DNA of 64,000 nt from Berkiella sp964496435 (GCA_964496435.1 CAZBZP010000020.1:1-64000); one strand, 5' to 3'. Positions 45,154 through 55,436 are shown, counted from the stretch's first letter. The notes: generated from the sequence alone by a model not told the origin. Made by a program: numbers and translations.

Positions 45154-45510
45154 ATTAATTCCATTTAAAAGCTGTCTATGTTGAATTGAATCTTATAGCG
45201 AATTAAAGAAGCGATCAATACATTATCCTCTTTTATTGAGTAATCCATGTGCTTTTCATTGATTTAAGTTTTTCCAAATCACCATTGGTATTTTCTACAG
45301 TTTCCCTGAACTTATCTGAAATAGTAAGGGTCTTTTAATTAAGATCCTAACCTGCATATCCTCGGGTTTATGGTTCATTATGCGTATGTAATCCTAATTT
45401 AGGAAAGTGGATTTGGGATAGAAAATTAATTAAGGCGAGCATAATATAAAGTTATAGTTTGATAGCGATTTGAGTGTAATACAACGATTATTATCTTTCT
45501 AGGTGGTAAA
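45154..45510. other. Intergenic gap before the Dbl-RasGEF gene
   Basis: 357 AT-rich bases between divergent genes, with no coding frame. It does not contain the leader RNA found before neighbouring genes. A loose repeated motif TAATCCTAATTTAGGAAAG lies near 45390, and AGGTGG precedes the downstream ATG. Confidence 0.4.
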
Positions 45511-48081
45511 ATGAGCACAGGTGAACAGTTCTATAATGATGTCATTAAATATTTAGAAAAAGAGAAAAGAAAAGTAGATTATGAGGATAGGAAGTTAAAC
45601 AATTCCAATGATGTTGTGGTACAACAAATAGACAAAGTTGAAGGTATCATGAAACAATTCAAGGAAGACGGTATTGTCATGGATTTGATGAATAGAATCT
45701 ACGAGCTACAAGAAAACTCACCTATTCGCCAAGAATTAGATAATATGTTTTTTAATTTTATGGCATCTAATACAGCACCATTACCACAAAAAGCAACAAC
45801 ACATCCTCCCCAAACACCTAGTCAAGCGGCTCCAATCTCTACTCCATTGCCAACGCCACAAGCAATACCACCCAAGCAATTAAGTGCTGACGAATTGAAA
45901 TTTTATAACGATGTCGTGGATGCAATAAACAAAGAGAAAAAAAATATAGACTATGATGAAAGAAAAATACATACACCAAATTATATCGGCATAAAGGAAA
46001 TTGATGAAGCGCAAGCTGTGATGGATCAGTTTAAACAACATGGAGATATCAATATTCTGATAAGAGATATCCATAACATGAATGGTTTTCTTATGCGAGG
46101 TAATTTAGAAAACATGTTGTTTGAATTTCAAAGTCCGAAATTGGATACGAAGGATAAGCCAGAGCCTAGCAAGCAAGACAATACGGTTCAGCAAACAAAT
46201 GTTTTCCCAAGTAATGTGGAAAAAGTTATTGATGAGTTAGTAACGACAGAAAAAGACCATGTAGAAAAATTAGAGAGTATACCATTAGATAAATTCAAGG
46301 AAAAAGTAAATAGCATTTATAGTAATCCTTTCAGAATGTCAAACTCTAAAATGGATAAAAAAGAAGTCATAGCCTTTTTAGAAGCTTTTGGTGAAGTACG
46401 AGAAGCACAAAGAAAACTCACTGCAGCTGTAAATGGAGATAGAAGGGATCCTCAATATTTTGATAAAATTGCACAAGCTCAAGCTAGCATGTTTACTGCT
46501 AATTTATTATATATTGCCAGATATGATAAGACCTGTAATAAACTTCCCTCAGATGTTAAAGACATGTTACTCAAAGAAATGCCAAAAAATGCCAAGGATG
46601 GTGCGCTTAGTATTTTTTCAAAGCCCATGACGCGCGGAATGAGATATGACATATTGATGGGTGAAATTATAAATCAATCTAAGAAATCAGGTATTGATAC
46701 GACCTCATTACAAGAAGTGCAGGATAAAATAAAAGAAAACATTAAAAATGTTAACAGCCATATGCAATATAGCGAAGGCTTAGCAAGTGATAGCAAAAAA
46801 ACAAGAGAACAAACTATAGAAAAAATTGCACAGGGAATGAAACAAGAATACGTTAAGCTATTAAGCAGTATGGATTTGAAGATATTTGATAAAAGAGATA
46901 ATAAAGACTATTCGCCAAACGAAATAAGAGAGATTACGGCATCGTTTAATATTAGTGAATTTTCAAAACGATTTAATCAAGTCACGACAGATATTGCAAA
47001 CGCTGCAGAATCAGGGAATACAAATGAAATAAGATTTTACACTGCCTTGTTGCAAGCATCCATTAAAGAGAATAATTTTGCGCTTGCTGCAGCACTCTTT
47101 ACTGGGCTGAATAATAACGTTGGTATTATAAAGGATAAAGATTGCCAAAAAGTTATAAAACAATTAAATAAAGATAATCTATTTAGCCCGCTACAGAACT
47201 TCAAAGTGCTGCGAGAAGCGATGAAGAACGCCAATGGACCGGTTATCCCTCATTCTGCAATAATGTCAAAAGATATGGATGGCGTCGTCGCAATTCTAAA
47301 AGATCAAGCAAACATTATTGAAGATAAAAATGAGACTAAAGAAAATAAAGAAGAAGCAAGAGATGTACTTAAGAGTATGGCTGCCATATGGAATAGAGAA
47401 GCTAAAAATTTATCGGCAGCACAACAAAGAACAGGTAAAAATAAAGATGTTAATAATGAAGCAATGGTTAAAATGGCTGCAGAAATAGCTAATGCCAAGC
47501 CAAAAACGCCTCAACCGACGGCTGTGCAAGCCACAGCTAAATTTGCTGTTCCTAAACTTGACCTGAGTAATTTGACAAAGGCGCCTAAAAATAAGGATAA
47601 AGTACAATCAGCTGCACCTGCCCAAGCACCTCAAGCACCTAGGGTGACCACAACTAAACCCACTGTGCCTAAGCTAAATCTCTCCAATGTAACAAAAGCA
47701 CCCAGAAACACAGATAAAGTACAACCTGCACCTGTTTTACAAGGTGCCGCTAAACAGCAAGGCCCTGCCGGCATGCCCTTAGAAGCAAAAGCACAAAAGA
47801 TAGAGCCTTCAGCCGCAGTCCGTAAGGCACCAGCCGCACGGATACAAGAGTTAATGGGTAAGTTTGAAGGGAATGGAAAAGTTGCCTCATCTGGGCCAAA
47901 TAAAGAGAACCAAGCCCCAAAGCAAGCGCAAAACCCACTTGATTTAAGCCGTCCAGCTGTACCATTTACACCACAGGCACAAAGAACAATGCATAATAGA
48001 GAGCCTTATTTAAAATCTGCTAACCCACTTTCAATCGATAATCCAGCACAAACAACGGAGCACAAAAAGGGACTGAGGTAA
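45511..48081 (+). CDS. Dbl-homology (RhoGEF)-like plus RasGEF-like fusion protein
   Basis: 856 residues. Residues 4-85 and 129-205 are two copies of one helical domain (FYNDVIKYLEKEKRK / FYNDVVDAINKEKKN). Residues 234-395 resemble a Dbl homology domain: VIDELVTTEKDHVEKL at the start and SIFSKPMTRGMRYDILMGEI near 367-385, matching the DH PVQRxxRYxLLL helix. Residues 443-590 resemble a Cdc25/RasGEF domain: ISEFSKRFNQVTTDIANA, NNFALAAALFTGLN, then NFKVLREAM and GPVIPHSAI. A Pro/Ala/Lys-rich tail has two repeats ending near 800. This DH-then-RasGEF order is that of eukaryotic SOS. Activation of host Rho and Ras-type GTPases is inference. Confidence 0.68.
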   Translation: MSTGEQFYNDVIKYLEKEKRKVDYEDRKLNNSNDVVVQQIDKVEGIMKQFKEDGIVMDLMNRIYELQENSPIRQELDNMFFNFMASNTAPLPQKATTHPPQTPSQAAPISTPLPTPQAIPPKQLSADELKFYNDVVDAINKEKKNIDYDERKIHTPNYIGIKEIDEAQAVMDQFKQHGDINILIRDIHNMNGFLMRGNLENMLFEFQSPKLDTKDKPEPSKQDNTVQQTNVFPSNVEKVIDELVTTEKDHVEKLESIPLDKFKEKVNSIYSNPFRMSNSKMDKKEVIAFLEAFGEVREAQRKLTAAVNGDRRDPQYFDKIAQAQASMFTANLLYIARYDKTCNKLPSDVKDMLLKEMPKNAKDGALSIFSKPMTRGMRYDILMGEIINQSKKSGIDTTSLQEVQDKIKENIKNVNSHMQYSEGLASDSKKTREQTIEKIAQGMKQEYVKLLSSMDLKIFDKRDNKDYSPNEIREITASFNISEFSKRFNQVTTDIANAAESGNTNEIRFYTALLQASIKENNFALAAALFTGLNNNVGIIKDKDCQKVIKQLNKDNLFSPLQNFKVLREAMKNANGPVIPHSAIMSKDMDGVVAILKDQANIIEDKNETKENKEEARDVLKSMAAIWNREAKNLSAAQQRTGKNKDVNNEAMVKMAAEIANAKPKTPQPTAVQATAKFAVPKLDLSNLTKAPKNKDKVQSAAPAQAPQAPRVTTTKPTVPKLNLSNVTKAPRNTDKVQPAPVLQGAAKQQGPAGMPLEAKAQKIEPSAAVRKAPAARIQELMGKFEGNGKVASSGPNKENQAPKQAQNPLDLSRPAVPFTPQAQRTMHNREPYLKSANPLSIDNPAQTTEHKKGLR

Positions 48082-48155
48082 CTAACATAACAATATACAT
48101 TAATGTAGTTATTATATTGACATACTAAGTTAGATTTGGTACTTTTGCGCCTGCT

Positions 48156-48316
48156 GTGATGGGTCTTCTCGAGAAGGATGAATAAACGAGAACTGGCAAT
48201 TCAATTTTCTTTCTAGCAAGAAAGAAGTCCTAGTTTAAAGTAGTAAACAGATCTATCACTTGAACACATTGTTCAGGTGTAGCCTATAGAACAATACTTT
48301 ATTGTTTTGCACCTGA
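48156..48316 (+). ncRNA. Structured leader RNA, copy B
   Basis: Same blocks as copies A and C. Outer helix GTGAT+GGTCT (48156-48166) with AGATC+ATCAC (48249-48259): paired positions differ from copy A but pairing is kept. Inner helix TTCTCG with CGAGAA (48166-48192). Side hairpin TTTCTTTC with GAAAGAA. Alternative hairpin CACTTGAAC with GTTCAGGTG (48257-48279), and TCAGGTG (48273-48279) with CACCTGA (48310-48316), mutually exclusive as in copy A. It ends 33 bases before the ATG of the RelE-helicase gene. Confidence 0.6.
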
Positions 48317-48349
48317 CATTAAACATATTTTTTTGTTGGGTAAGATTAA

Positions 48350-51300
48350 ATGATTGAAGCTAATACCACTCCTATTTATTTTGATTCACGCATCAAAAAT
48401 TCCAATACAGAAATTGAAGACATTATAAAATCTTTAGTAAAGGGTGAAGCAACACCAGGCACTCGATTAGAAAAATTAAAAAATCACAAGGTATTTAGCC
48501 TTCGTATTAACGATAAAGGACGTATCATATTTACATATACTGAAGTAAATAATATAAAATCTCTTGTGGTTTTAGAAATACTTGAAAACCATGAGTATGA
48601 TAAATCAAAATTCCTAAAGAAAAACGTTCTTAAAAGATATCTAGAAAAAAATCAAGCTGAAATAGGTAGATTGGTACAAAATGATGACTTTGAAGAATCT
48701 ACTATTCCTGATGAGTTAATAGAGCCTCAAGCAAATGTATATTTCGAGATCGCAAATGAGAACAAAAACAGTTATGTTATTTTTGATGAAGCGCAGCAAA
48801 ATGCTTTTAATGCAAAAACACCTTTGTTGATAGAGGGGCCGCCTGGATCTGGAAAAACCTTAATAGCACAAGGGTTCATTAAACAAGCGCTTGAAAATAA
48901 TGCCCAAAAAGTTCTATATGTTAGCCCCTCTGCCAACCTTGCAAGAACGGTATTACGTGAATTAAGCACATCTCCCGAGTATGACCCAGGCAAGGTAGAT
49001 GTATTAACATATGAACAACTCGTGCAAGGGGGGGTGGAAGCTGATGGACCTGGCATTCTAAAAACATGGTGGAAAACGCTAAAGGTTAGAAGTACCGAAA
49101 AGAGCAAACTTGCGAATTGGTCCAAAAATCTAAATGCTGTCTACGAAGAATTTAAAATTATATCTGGCGTTAGCAAAGAAGAATACCTTTCAGAAAATGG
49201 AATCGGGAAAAAACAATCATTATTAGGTCGCGATCAAAGCGATAGACAACTGTTGTGCACCCTTAATGAGCGATGGCTAAAACATCTTGAAGAAAATGCC
49301 ATAAAAATAAGAGATTTCTATCGGTTTAGCGTAGATGAAATTCATGTTTATGATTTGATTGTAGTTGATGAAACGCAGTATTTATCAAATATAGCTATTC
49401 ATAATCTATTAATCATGGCAAATAACAATATAGTACTTTGTAGTGATCGAAGACAAAACCCACATGATGAATTACAAAGAAATACACAGATAAAATCAAT
49501 GATATTCCAAAGTGCTGGACGACAACCAGATGAGCATCAATTATCTGCACATTATCGTTGCCCGAAAAATATCATGACATTTGCCAAAGTGTTTAATGAT
49601 ATCCGAACAGATATGTCTAAAAACTTAAAGAGTGAACTCAAGGTGGTTGACTCAAAAATATCCGGCGGAAATGTTCTATGGGTAGAACCATCTAATAAAA
49701 ATGATCTTTTAGATTTATTAGTAAAGCTACATAATGATCCTAATGCTTGTGTTGTAACATCAGAAAAGTATAGAGAAGAAGCTAAAGTCCTTGGTCTAAA
49801 AGGATTAACAGAACATGATGCACAAAGCCTTTGTTTAACCAATGTATTAACGCAAGAAGAAATCGTTGGTTTAGAATTTAATACCGTTATTTTGTATAAG
49901 CCATTATCGACACCTCAAATGAAAAGGGTTAATCAATGGCTTGAAAAATCAAGGCAACAGACTGAGGATCTGCATGCGGCAGCAGAGCTATCTGCAAATT
50001 TTATTGCATCAACACGCGCTACGCAATGCATGGTCATGGTTCAAGATTCAAGTGAGCATAATTTAGCAAATCTTATCCATGCCCTTAAAGAATCCCAGAA
50101 AATCACTGAAACTAAAGAAATTGCAGTAATTCCAACACACGCAATCGAAACGCTCAGTGATGAGTGGGAAAGTAGAGCAAAAGAAGCAGCTGAAAATGGT
50201 CACATTGCTCGCGCCAAAGCAATTCTTAGTGAGCATCTCAGTATGTATGAGGAAGCACAACAAAATGAAAAAATACAACAATGGTTAAGTGATGGCGCGG
50301 TGATTCCTGATGTTTCTCTGGCAAAGGAAAAGCAAAATATTCCTGCAAAAACGAAACGCAAAAAAAATAGACAACCAATTAAGCATAGTGATAACAACAA
50401 TTCGAGTCAAAAAACTGAAAAGGCTGATCCAGGTTATGTACTTTTTGAAACTCTTATGAAAAAAGCCTTAAGCACAGGAAATGTAAAACCGCTGAAAAAA
50501 GAGTTGTTTAAGAAAGAGACTAAACTTAAACCTGAATATTTCACTCAGACACAAGGTTTACTTTTTTTAGCTTTGTTAAATATGCATACAGACTGTTCAG
50601 ATGTGCTAGTTGCTTTGTTGAAAGTAAAATCACATAAATATAAAACTGAAGATTTTACAGTACCTAAAGATGACGGTAAGGTTAGTATTTTAGAAGCTTT
50701 TGCAATAGCTGCGACGAATGGCCGACCAATCTGCTTTAGTACTCTATTAAAAGAACACGCCTCACTGTTTAGTTCAGATAATTTCTTATTTAAAGTGAAA
50801 TCAGGCAAGTATGCAAATATCTCTATCCTAGAACTTATCGTCGACGCCAAAATTAAATATCAATCACCGTGTTTAGAAGAGTTGCTAATACAATTTCCCG
50901 CACTTAAACAAGAATATTTAAGACTAACCGTTTCAGGCGCTGATCTTTTTGAGATGCTCAATTTAGCGCTGAGGGGCAATGCTACCCCTTTACGTGAAGC
51001 TTACTATAAGCAAAATAGCACATTAAAAGCAGAGCATTTTGCACTTCGTTCAAAGGGATCCTTAGCTGAATCATCTGGTTTATTTAAATTGGCAATGCTC
51101 TCTGACGAATTTGATGATATTTTTAAAGATTTAATTTCAAACAGCGCAGATGTGTACAAACCATCTGATTTTTCCGAAATAGCAAGTGGGCAAACACATG
51201 AACATTTAAAAGGAAAAAGTACTTTATGGTTTCTAGCAAAACTTTGCCCTCATGTTTTTTTACTTGTTTTAGATAAATACCGCTTTGATACAAGTGTATT

Positions 51301-51892
51301 TACAAGCCGACCTCAAAGTGGTCCTGATAAAGGGCAAAGTATTTTATGGATATTGGCTCAAACTTTATATTGCTATCAGGCTCAAGAATTCATAAAAGTA
51401 TTATCGCTCTACAGCAAAGCATTTAATGTGGATGATTTTACGGCACAGGCTCAGGCGGTAAATTTTGAAGGATGTAGCGTTTTATCCTTTTTAGCTAATT
51501 CGATATCTCATTCTCATTTAATGAAAGAGATTCTAGTTCAATACCCAAATGCATTTAATGAAGAAATCTTTAGAGCACCAGCTAAGGAGGGACCATTCAA
51601 AGGTACTTCTATATTATACCAACTTTACCGCCACTCAGAGCGAGGACATCCAGAAGCATTAGATGAATTGCTAAGACAGTATCCTGCATTGCAAGAAGCA
51701 ATTTTGATGATAAGGTTAAGTGATAATCTGAGACTGCTTATGATAGATGATGAGCAAGAGTCCAATTCAGATAAAACTGACTCACAATTGTTATCCTTTC
51801 AGCTTGTCACAAATACTAATAATCAATTAGAGACCTTGACACTTGAGGATATAAATTTACCTAAAAAAATGCTTTTACCAAAAACAGGCTAG
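48350..51892 (+). CDS. RelE-like domain, SF1 helicase and degenerate ankyrin-like repeat fusion
   Basis: 1180 residues. Residues 1-95 resemble a RelE/ParE toxin fold (LEKLKNHKVFSLRINDKGRIIFTY and VLEILENHEYDKSKF). A UvrD-like SF1 ATPase follows: Walker A GPPGSGKT near 162, VVDETQ Walker B near 337, CSDRRQNP (motif III region), HYRCPKN near 401, GLEFNTVILY (motif V) and ASTRAT (motif VI) near 552. From about 690 to 1130 come repeats of about 60 residues with SILELI, STLWFLAK, SILWILAQ and SVLSFLAN, resembling degenerate ankyrin repeats. It follows leader RNA B and is probably co-transcribed with the next gene. Confidence 0.82.
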   Translation: MIEANTTPIYFDSRIKNSNTEIEDIIKSLVKGEATPGTRLEKLKNHKVFSLRINDKGRIIFTYTEVNNIKSLVVLEILENHEYDKSKFLKKNVLKRYLEKNQAEIGRLVQNDDFEESTIPDELIEPQANVYFEIANENKNSYVIFDEAQQNAFNAKTPLLIEGPPGSGKTLIAQGFIKQALENNAQKVLYVSPSANLARTVLRELSTSPEYDPGKVDVLTYEQLVQGGVEADGPGILKTWWKTLKVRSTEKSKLANWSKNLNAVYEEFKIISGVSKEEYLSENGIGKKQSLLGRDQSDRQLLCTLNERWLKHLEENAIKIRDFYRFSVDEIHVYDLIVVDETQYLSNIAIHNLLIMANNNIVLCSDRRQNPHDELQRNTQIKSMIFQSAGRQPDEHQLSAHYRCPKNIMTFAKVFNDIRTDMSKNLKSELKVVDSKISGGNVLWVEPSNKNDLLDLLVKLHNDPNACVVTSEKYREEAKVLGLKGLTEHDAQSLCLTNVLTQEEIVGLEFNTVILYKPLSTPQMKRVNQWLEKSRQQTEDLHAAAELSANFIASTRATQCMVMVQDSSEHNLANLIHALKESQKITETKEIAVIPTHAIETLSDEWESRAKEAAENGHIARAKAILSEHLSMYEEAQQNEKIQQWLSDGAVIPDVSLAKEKQNIPAKTKRKKNRQPIKHSDNNNSSQKTEKADPGYVLFETLMKKALSTGNVKPLKKELFKKETKLKPEYFTQTQGLLFLALLNMHTDCSDVLVALLKVKSHKYKTEDFTVPKDDGKVSILEAFAIAATNGRPICFSTLLKEHASLFSSDNFLFKVKSGKYANISILELIVDAKIKYQSPCLEELLIQFPALKQEYLRLTVSGADLFEMLNLALRGNATPLREAYYKQNSTLKAEHFALRSKGSLAESSGLFKLAMLSDEFDDIFKDLISNSADVYKPSDFSEIASGQTHEHLKGKSTLWFLAKLCPHVFLLVLDKYRFDTSVFTSRPQSGPDKGQSILWILAQTLYCYQAQEFIKVLSLYSKAFNVDDFTAQAQAVNFEGCSVLSFLANSISHSHLMKEILVQYPNAFNEEIFRAPAKEGPFKGTSILYQLYRHSERGHPEALDELLRQYPALQEAILMIRLSDNLRLLMIDDEQESNSDKTDSQLLSFQLVTNTNNQLETLTLEDINLPKKMLLPKTG

Positions 51893-51952
51893 CAAAAGCT
51901 TCTTACTGGGAATAAATCAGATTATATATTATTAGAATAATTGAGGTTGTTA

Positions 51953-54900
51953 ATGAAAAACGGTGTAATTCAAAGCGCGGCTCAACAAAATGTGTCAATA
52001 TTAACTTATATTGAGATATTTAATGAAATTACAATTGATGCAGACAATTATGATAACTGGGATATTTCTCCTCTTTTAGAAGCGCCTTTAGATATTAGAG
52101 CTTTAACAAAAAAGCAAATATCCATATTTATTAAATATCTTACTGATATTAGCACCAAAATCCTTTTGCATGATAAAAACTTAAGTGAAAGTCCTGACAT
52201 TAATTATCCTAAATACGCAAAAGAAACTGAAAGTTATGTCGCTTATGCTAAAAAAAGAGCTAAAGAAGAGTCTCCAACAATTAATAAATTTGAAGAAGAA
52301 AAAGCTGATTGTGACGATAAATTGGTCATTGGTGAGCAACGGGTTCTTGCATTATTATTTTTTATAAAAAAAATAATACCGCAATTTTCAAAGTTATACG
52401 AAAACGAAAAAAATGATCTAAGAAATAAGGCTTTATCACTTATATTTAACCATCTCCCAAATTGTATCATCTTGAGAGGTACTAGATTAATATCTGCAGG
52501 AATATTAAATGATGAAATCAATCTGGAAATAACAAATACGATATTCAAAGAGTATTTGCAACCCTATTTAGAGTATGAAAGTGATGAACGCGTATTAATA
52601 ATGTCACCCGCCTTGCTTGGTGCGCTCAATGTTGCTTATAAATTTGAAGTTTTACTTGGAAACAACACAAGCGCGCACGAATATAGTGAAATGTTCAATA
52701 AAACCTTGCTTAAAGTACATGCCATATATCAAAAGGAAAAATTGAGCCAAGAAAAAACTAAGAAAAAACAAAGGCAAGCTATACCTCTTAAAGAAATCAA
52801 AACTAATCTAAAATATGCAGAACAAGCAATGGATTGGACAGTAAAGCATTTTTTCGGCAATCCCTGGATTCCACTTTTTGTTAATAAATCTAAAGATTTT
52901 AAAGATGAGACACAAGCTGAGCCAGGTGAGCTGATAGATTTAGATGGGTTATTAGCAGAACTTCTAACCATGATAAGCTCAAAAAGTGGGTTTGACGCAA
53001 AGATTTTTGTTGAACGTTTAGTTCTGGCTATCAAGCAAGTAGAAAACATGTCTTCAGCTCAAGTCAACATACAAACTGTTGCGAGTTACACTTATTTCTT
53101 AAGTATTTTAGCTGTAGAGCACAGAAGAAAATCGCTTACAGGTGATTTACATTTAGATCTATTTACATCCGCCTTGCTTTTTGATGTGAAAGAACAGTTT
53201 GTTGCTAATATGATTAAGAAGGAATTTCAAGATTGTGCTAATTATTTGAATAGTGAAAGATCTGAAAATATACCACTATCACCAATCGATTTTATGCAGT
53301 CATGTCAACATTTAAAAAATGATTATATGTTGTATTCTAAAACACAAGCCGACAAGCGAGATGGTTTAACCCATATTGAGTATATCAAAAGATTAAAAAT
53401 GTTGATTATGTCATTCAAGGGCTCTCCTTATGCCGATCTTAGCAAAGAGGTAACTGATGCATTTCAGGGCCTAGCACTTACAATCATGACGCTTAAAATT
53501 GATACATCTTATCAAGATATTTCAAGATTGATTGTTGAAGAGCTTAAAAAAATAAGGGCTCTTTCTCCTAATCCTGTTAAAACACCCGTGCCTACACGCC
53601 TAACAACGCCTGAGATCCAAGCAGGTGTGGGTGATTCATCGACAGATGCCACACCTATGCTTACACGATCACCAACGCCTGAGATCCAAGCAGGTGAGGG
53701 TGATTCATCAACAGATGCCACACCTGTGCTTACACGCTCACCTACGCCTGAAAATACAGAAAAGCAAAGCGAATTTCTTACTGATGGCGGTGATAGAAGC
53801 ACGGTTATTGCGGATAACTTTGCTCCTGTTTCGTTGCCAGTTATACCCAATTCACCAAGACCCCAGCTTAATGAAGAAAATGCCGCGGATAGCTATGATC
53901 AATTAGCAAAACAATTGGAAAATATAAAGATTGCCGACAATCCCAACCCCGCGCCAATAAGAGATAGCGAAATTGATGAGCAGGTTAAAACACTGGCATC
54001 ACAATTTGCGCTCACCCGTCTAAATCAAAAAAGGGCTTTAGATCTAAATTCGCAAGATGAAGTTCAGGCTCTTAGTAGTTCGTTAGCAAAGAAAGAAAGT
54101 GGGCTGAAACAACAACATGAACGAAAGCTTAAAGCAATGGAAGATAAAAGCAAAGCAGAATTAGATAAAACAAAAAAAGCTATGCAAGCACAAAGTGATG
54201 AGCAAATTCATAAAATGCAAGCAATGCACGATAAATCGATTAGGAAAAAGGTGAAACGACATGATAAAGCGAAAAAGGCATTAGAAGATGAATTAAAATT
54301 TGCTCAAGAGCAAGCAAAAAAGAAAAAATATCAAGATCAGCAGTTAGAACTTGCTGCATTACAAGAAACCTTCAATAAAGAACTGGAGGAGCTGCGTAAG
54401 CAAGCCTCATCAACTTTTGATGAAGAATCCCAAAATAAAGCGCATGAAGAAGCACTCCTAGCTCAAAGAGCTGCATTTGAAGAGCAAAAAATGCAAATCG
54501 GTGCAGTATTGCAAGCACAACATGAGTCCAGATTGAAAAGTGCGCTTGAACAACAAATGATGAAATTTAAAGAAGAATTTAATGAGCATTGTAAAAATGT
54601 GGTAGACGAAGAGTTATCAAAGCACATGGCTTCAAGAAAAGAACGGGCACATGAACTACAAAAAGCCAAGTTAGCCTTTAGTGAAGGTGCAAGAGCTAAT
54701 TTCGCTGCGCTCCTAAATAAAGTTGACATACCTCTGATCTTGGTACCTTTGATAAATCAAATAATTGCAACCCCACAACAGCAGTTGGCCTTAGATGATT
54801 ACATTGGTCGTGTCAGTAAATTGTTTTATTCGCCATTGTACAATGAAAATTTTAATGTAATTTTCAACTTATGCTTTATAAGAAATATAGTGCCAACTGT

Positions 54901-55384
54901 TCCCAAAAACTATACTCAGATTATCACTGTTAATCATCCTGATTTACTGAATTTTATCAGATTGCAGTTTAAAGGGATTAATTCTCAAGAACCGCAACAT
55001 ATAAGCCATACTTTGGCAGTGCTATTACTGATTCCTATCGCAACTAGAATGCAGAATGATAATATAGATGAACATATTGATCAGTGCATTGATGAGTTTT
55101 TAGCCTGCTTTAGTGCGCCTGAGGCTAAGATACTTGTCTTAAAGAAGGCTCTATCCAGCGTATTGAAAGATATTGAAAGACCTATGGACGATAGCAGAAT
55201 ATTGAAGACACCTGGTCTATATAGCAAATATTGTCAATATGCTAATAATTGCATCAGCTCGCAGGAATTGGCAACATCCTTTGCTAGAGGCTTTAACCCA
55301 CAATATGAAGGCCTTTTAAATTCTCCAATGCCTAAGCTTGAAGCGCAACAAGCCAAACTTAAAAAGGTAAGCCGACCATCTTAA
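51953..55384 (+). CDS. Large orphan protein with central repeats and long coiled coil
   Basis: 1143 residues from ATG 51953, chosen over TTG 51941 because GAGG lies six bases upstream. Residues 1-540 are helical and unrecognised. Residues 543-600 are two and a half copies of a 23-residue Thr/Pro-rich repeat with TPEIQAG. Residues about 713-910 are a Lys/Glu/Gln coiled coil (KALEDELKFAQEQAKKK). A globular helical domain of 200 residues ends the protein. It starts 60 bases after the RelE-helicase gene. Structure and context suggest an effector or scaffold; function unknown. Confidence 0.75.
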   Translation: MKNGVIQSAAQQNVSILTYIEIFNEITIDADNYDNWDISPLLEAPLDIRALTKKQISIFIKYLTDISTKILLHDKNLSESPDINYPKYAKETESYVAYAKKRAKEESPTINKFEEEKADCDDKLVIGEQRVLALLFFIKKIIPQFSKLYENEKNDLRNKALSLIFNHLPNCIILRGTRLISAGILNDEINLEITNTIFKEYLQPYLEYESDERVLIMSPALLGALNVAYKFEVLLGNNTSAHEYSEMFNKTLLKVHAIYQKEKLSQEKTKKKQRQAIPLKEIKTNLKYAEQAMDWTVKHFFGNPWIPLFVNKSKDFKDETQAEPGELIDLDGLLAELLTMISSKSGFDAKIFVERLVLAIKQVENMSSAQVNIQTVASYTYFLSILAVEHRRKSLTGDLHLDLFTSALLFDVKEQFVANMIKKEFQDCANYLNSERSENIPLSPIDFMQSCQHLKNDYMLYSKTQADKRDGLTHIEYIKRLKMLIMSFKGSPYADLSKEVTDAFQGLALTIMTLKIDTSYQDISRLIVEELKKIRALSPNPVKTPVPTRLTTPEIQAGVGDSSTDATPMLTRSPTPEIQAGEGDSSTDATPVLTRSPTPENTEKQSEFLTDGGDRSTVIADNFAPVSLPVIPNSPRPQLNEENAADSYDQLAKQLENIKIADNPNPAPIRDSEIDEQVKTLASQFALTRLNQKRALDLNSQDEVQALSSSLAKKESGLKQQHERKLKAMEDKSKAELDKTKKAMQAQSDEQIHKMQAMHDKSIRKKVKRHDKAKKALEDELKFAQEQAKKKKYQDQQLELAALQETFNKELEELRKQASSTFDEESQNKAHEEALLAQRAAFEEQKMQIGAVLQAQHESRLKSALEQQMMKFKEEFNEHCKNVVDEELSKHMASRKERAHELQKAKLAFSEGARANFAALLNKVDIPLILVPLINQIIATPQQQLALDDYIGRVSKLFYSPLYNENFNVIFNLCFIRNIVPTVPKNYTQIITVNHPDLLNFIRLQFKGINSQEPQHISHTLAVLLLIPIATRMQNDNIDEHIDQCIDEFLACFSAPEAKILVLKKALSSVLKDIERPMDDSRILKTPGLYSKYCQYANNCISSQELATSFARGFNPQYEGLLNSPMPKLEAQQAKLKKVSRPS
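53581..53749 (+). repeat. 69-bp tandem repeat inside the coiled-coil protein gene
   Basis: Two full 69-bp units (53581-53649 and 53650-53718) plus a partial third (to 53749), in frame, coding 23 residues that include TPEIQAG and GDSSTDATP. The first two units differ at only a few bases, so the duplication is recent. Confidence 0.9.
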
Positions 55385-55413
55385 AGTAGAGGGTATTAGT
55401 TATGAAAGGAGGT

Positions 55414-55436
55414 GCCCTAGATATTATATCTAGGGC
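55414..55436. terminator. 11-bp near-perfect palindrome, bidirectional terminator candidate
   Basis: GCCCTAGATAT and ATATCTAGGGC around a single central T. It lies after the coiled-coil protein gene and after the short minus-strand peptide gene. There is no clear T-tract on either side. Confidence 0.5.

Noticed and set aside
53625..53906. Open frame of 93 codons within the coiled-coil protein gene
   Set aside because: A frame-shifted reading of the 69-bp repeat; the main frame is continuous for over 1100 codons.
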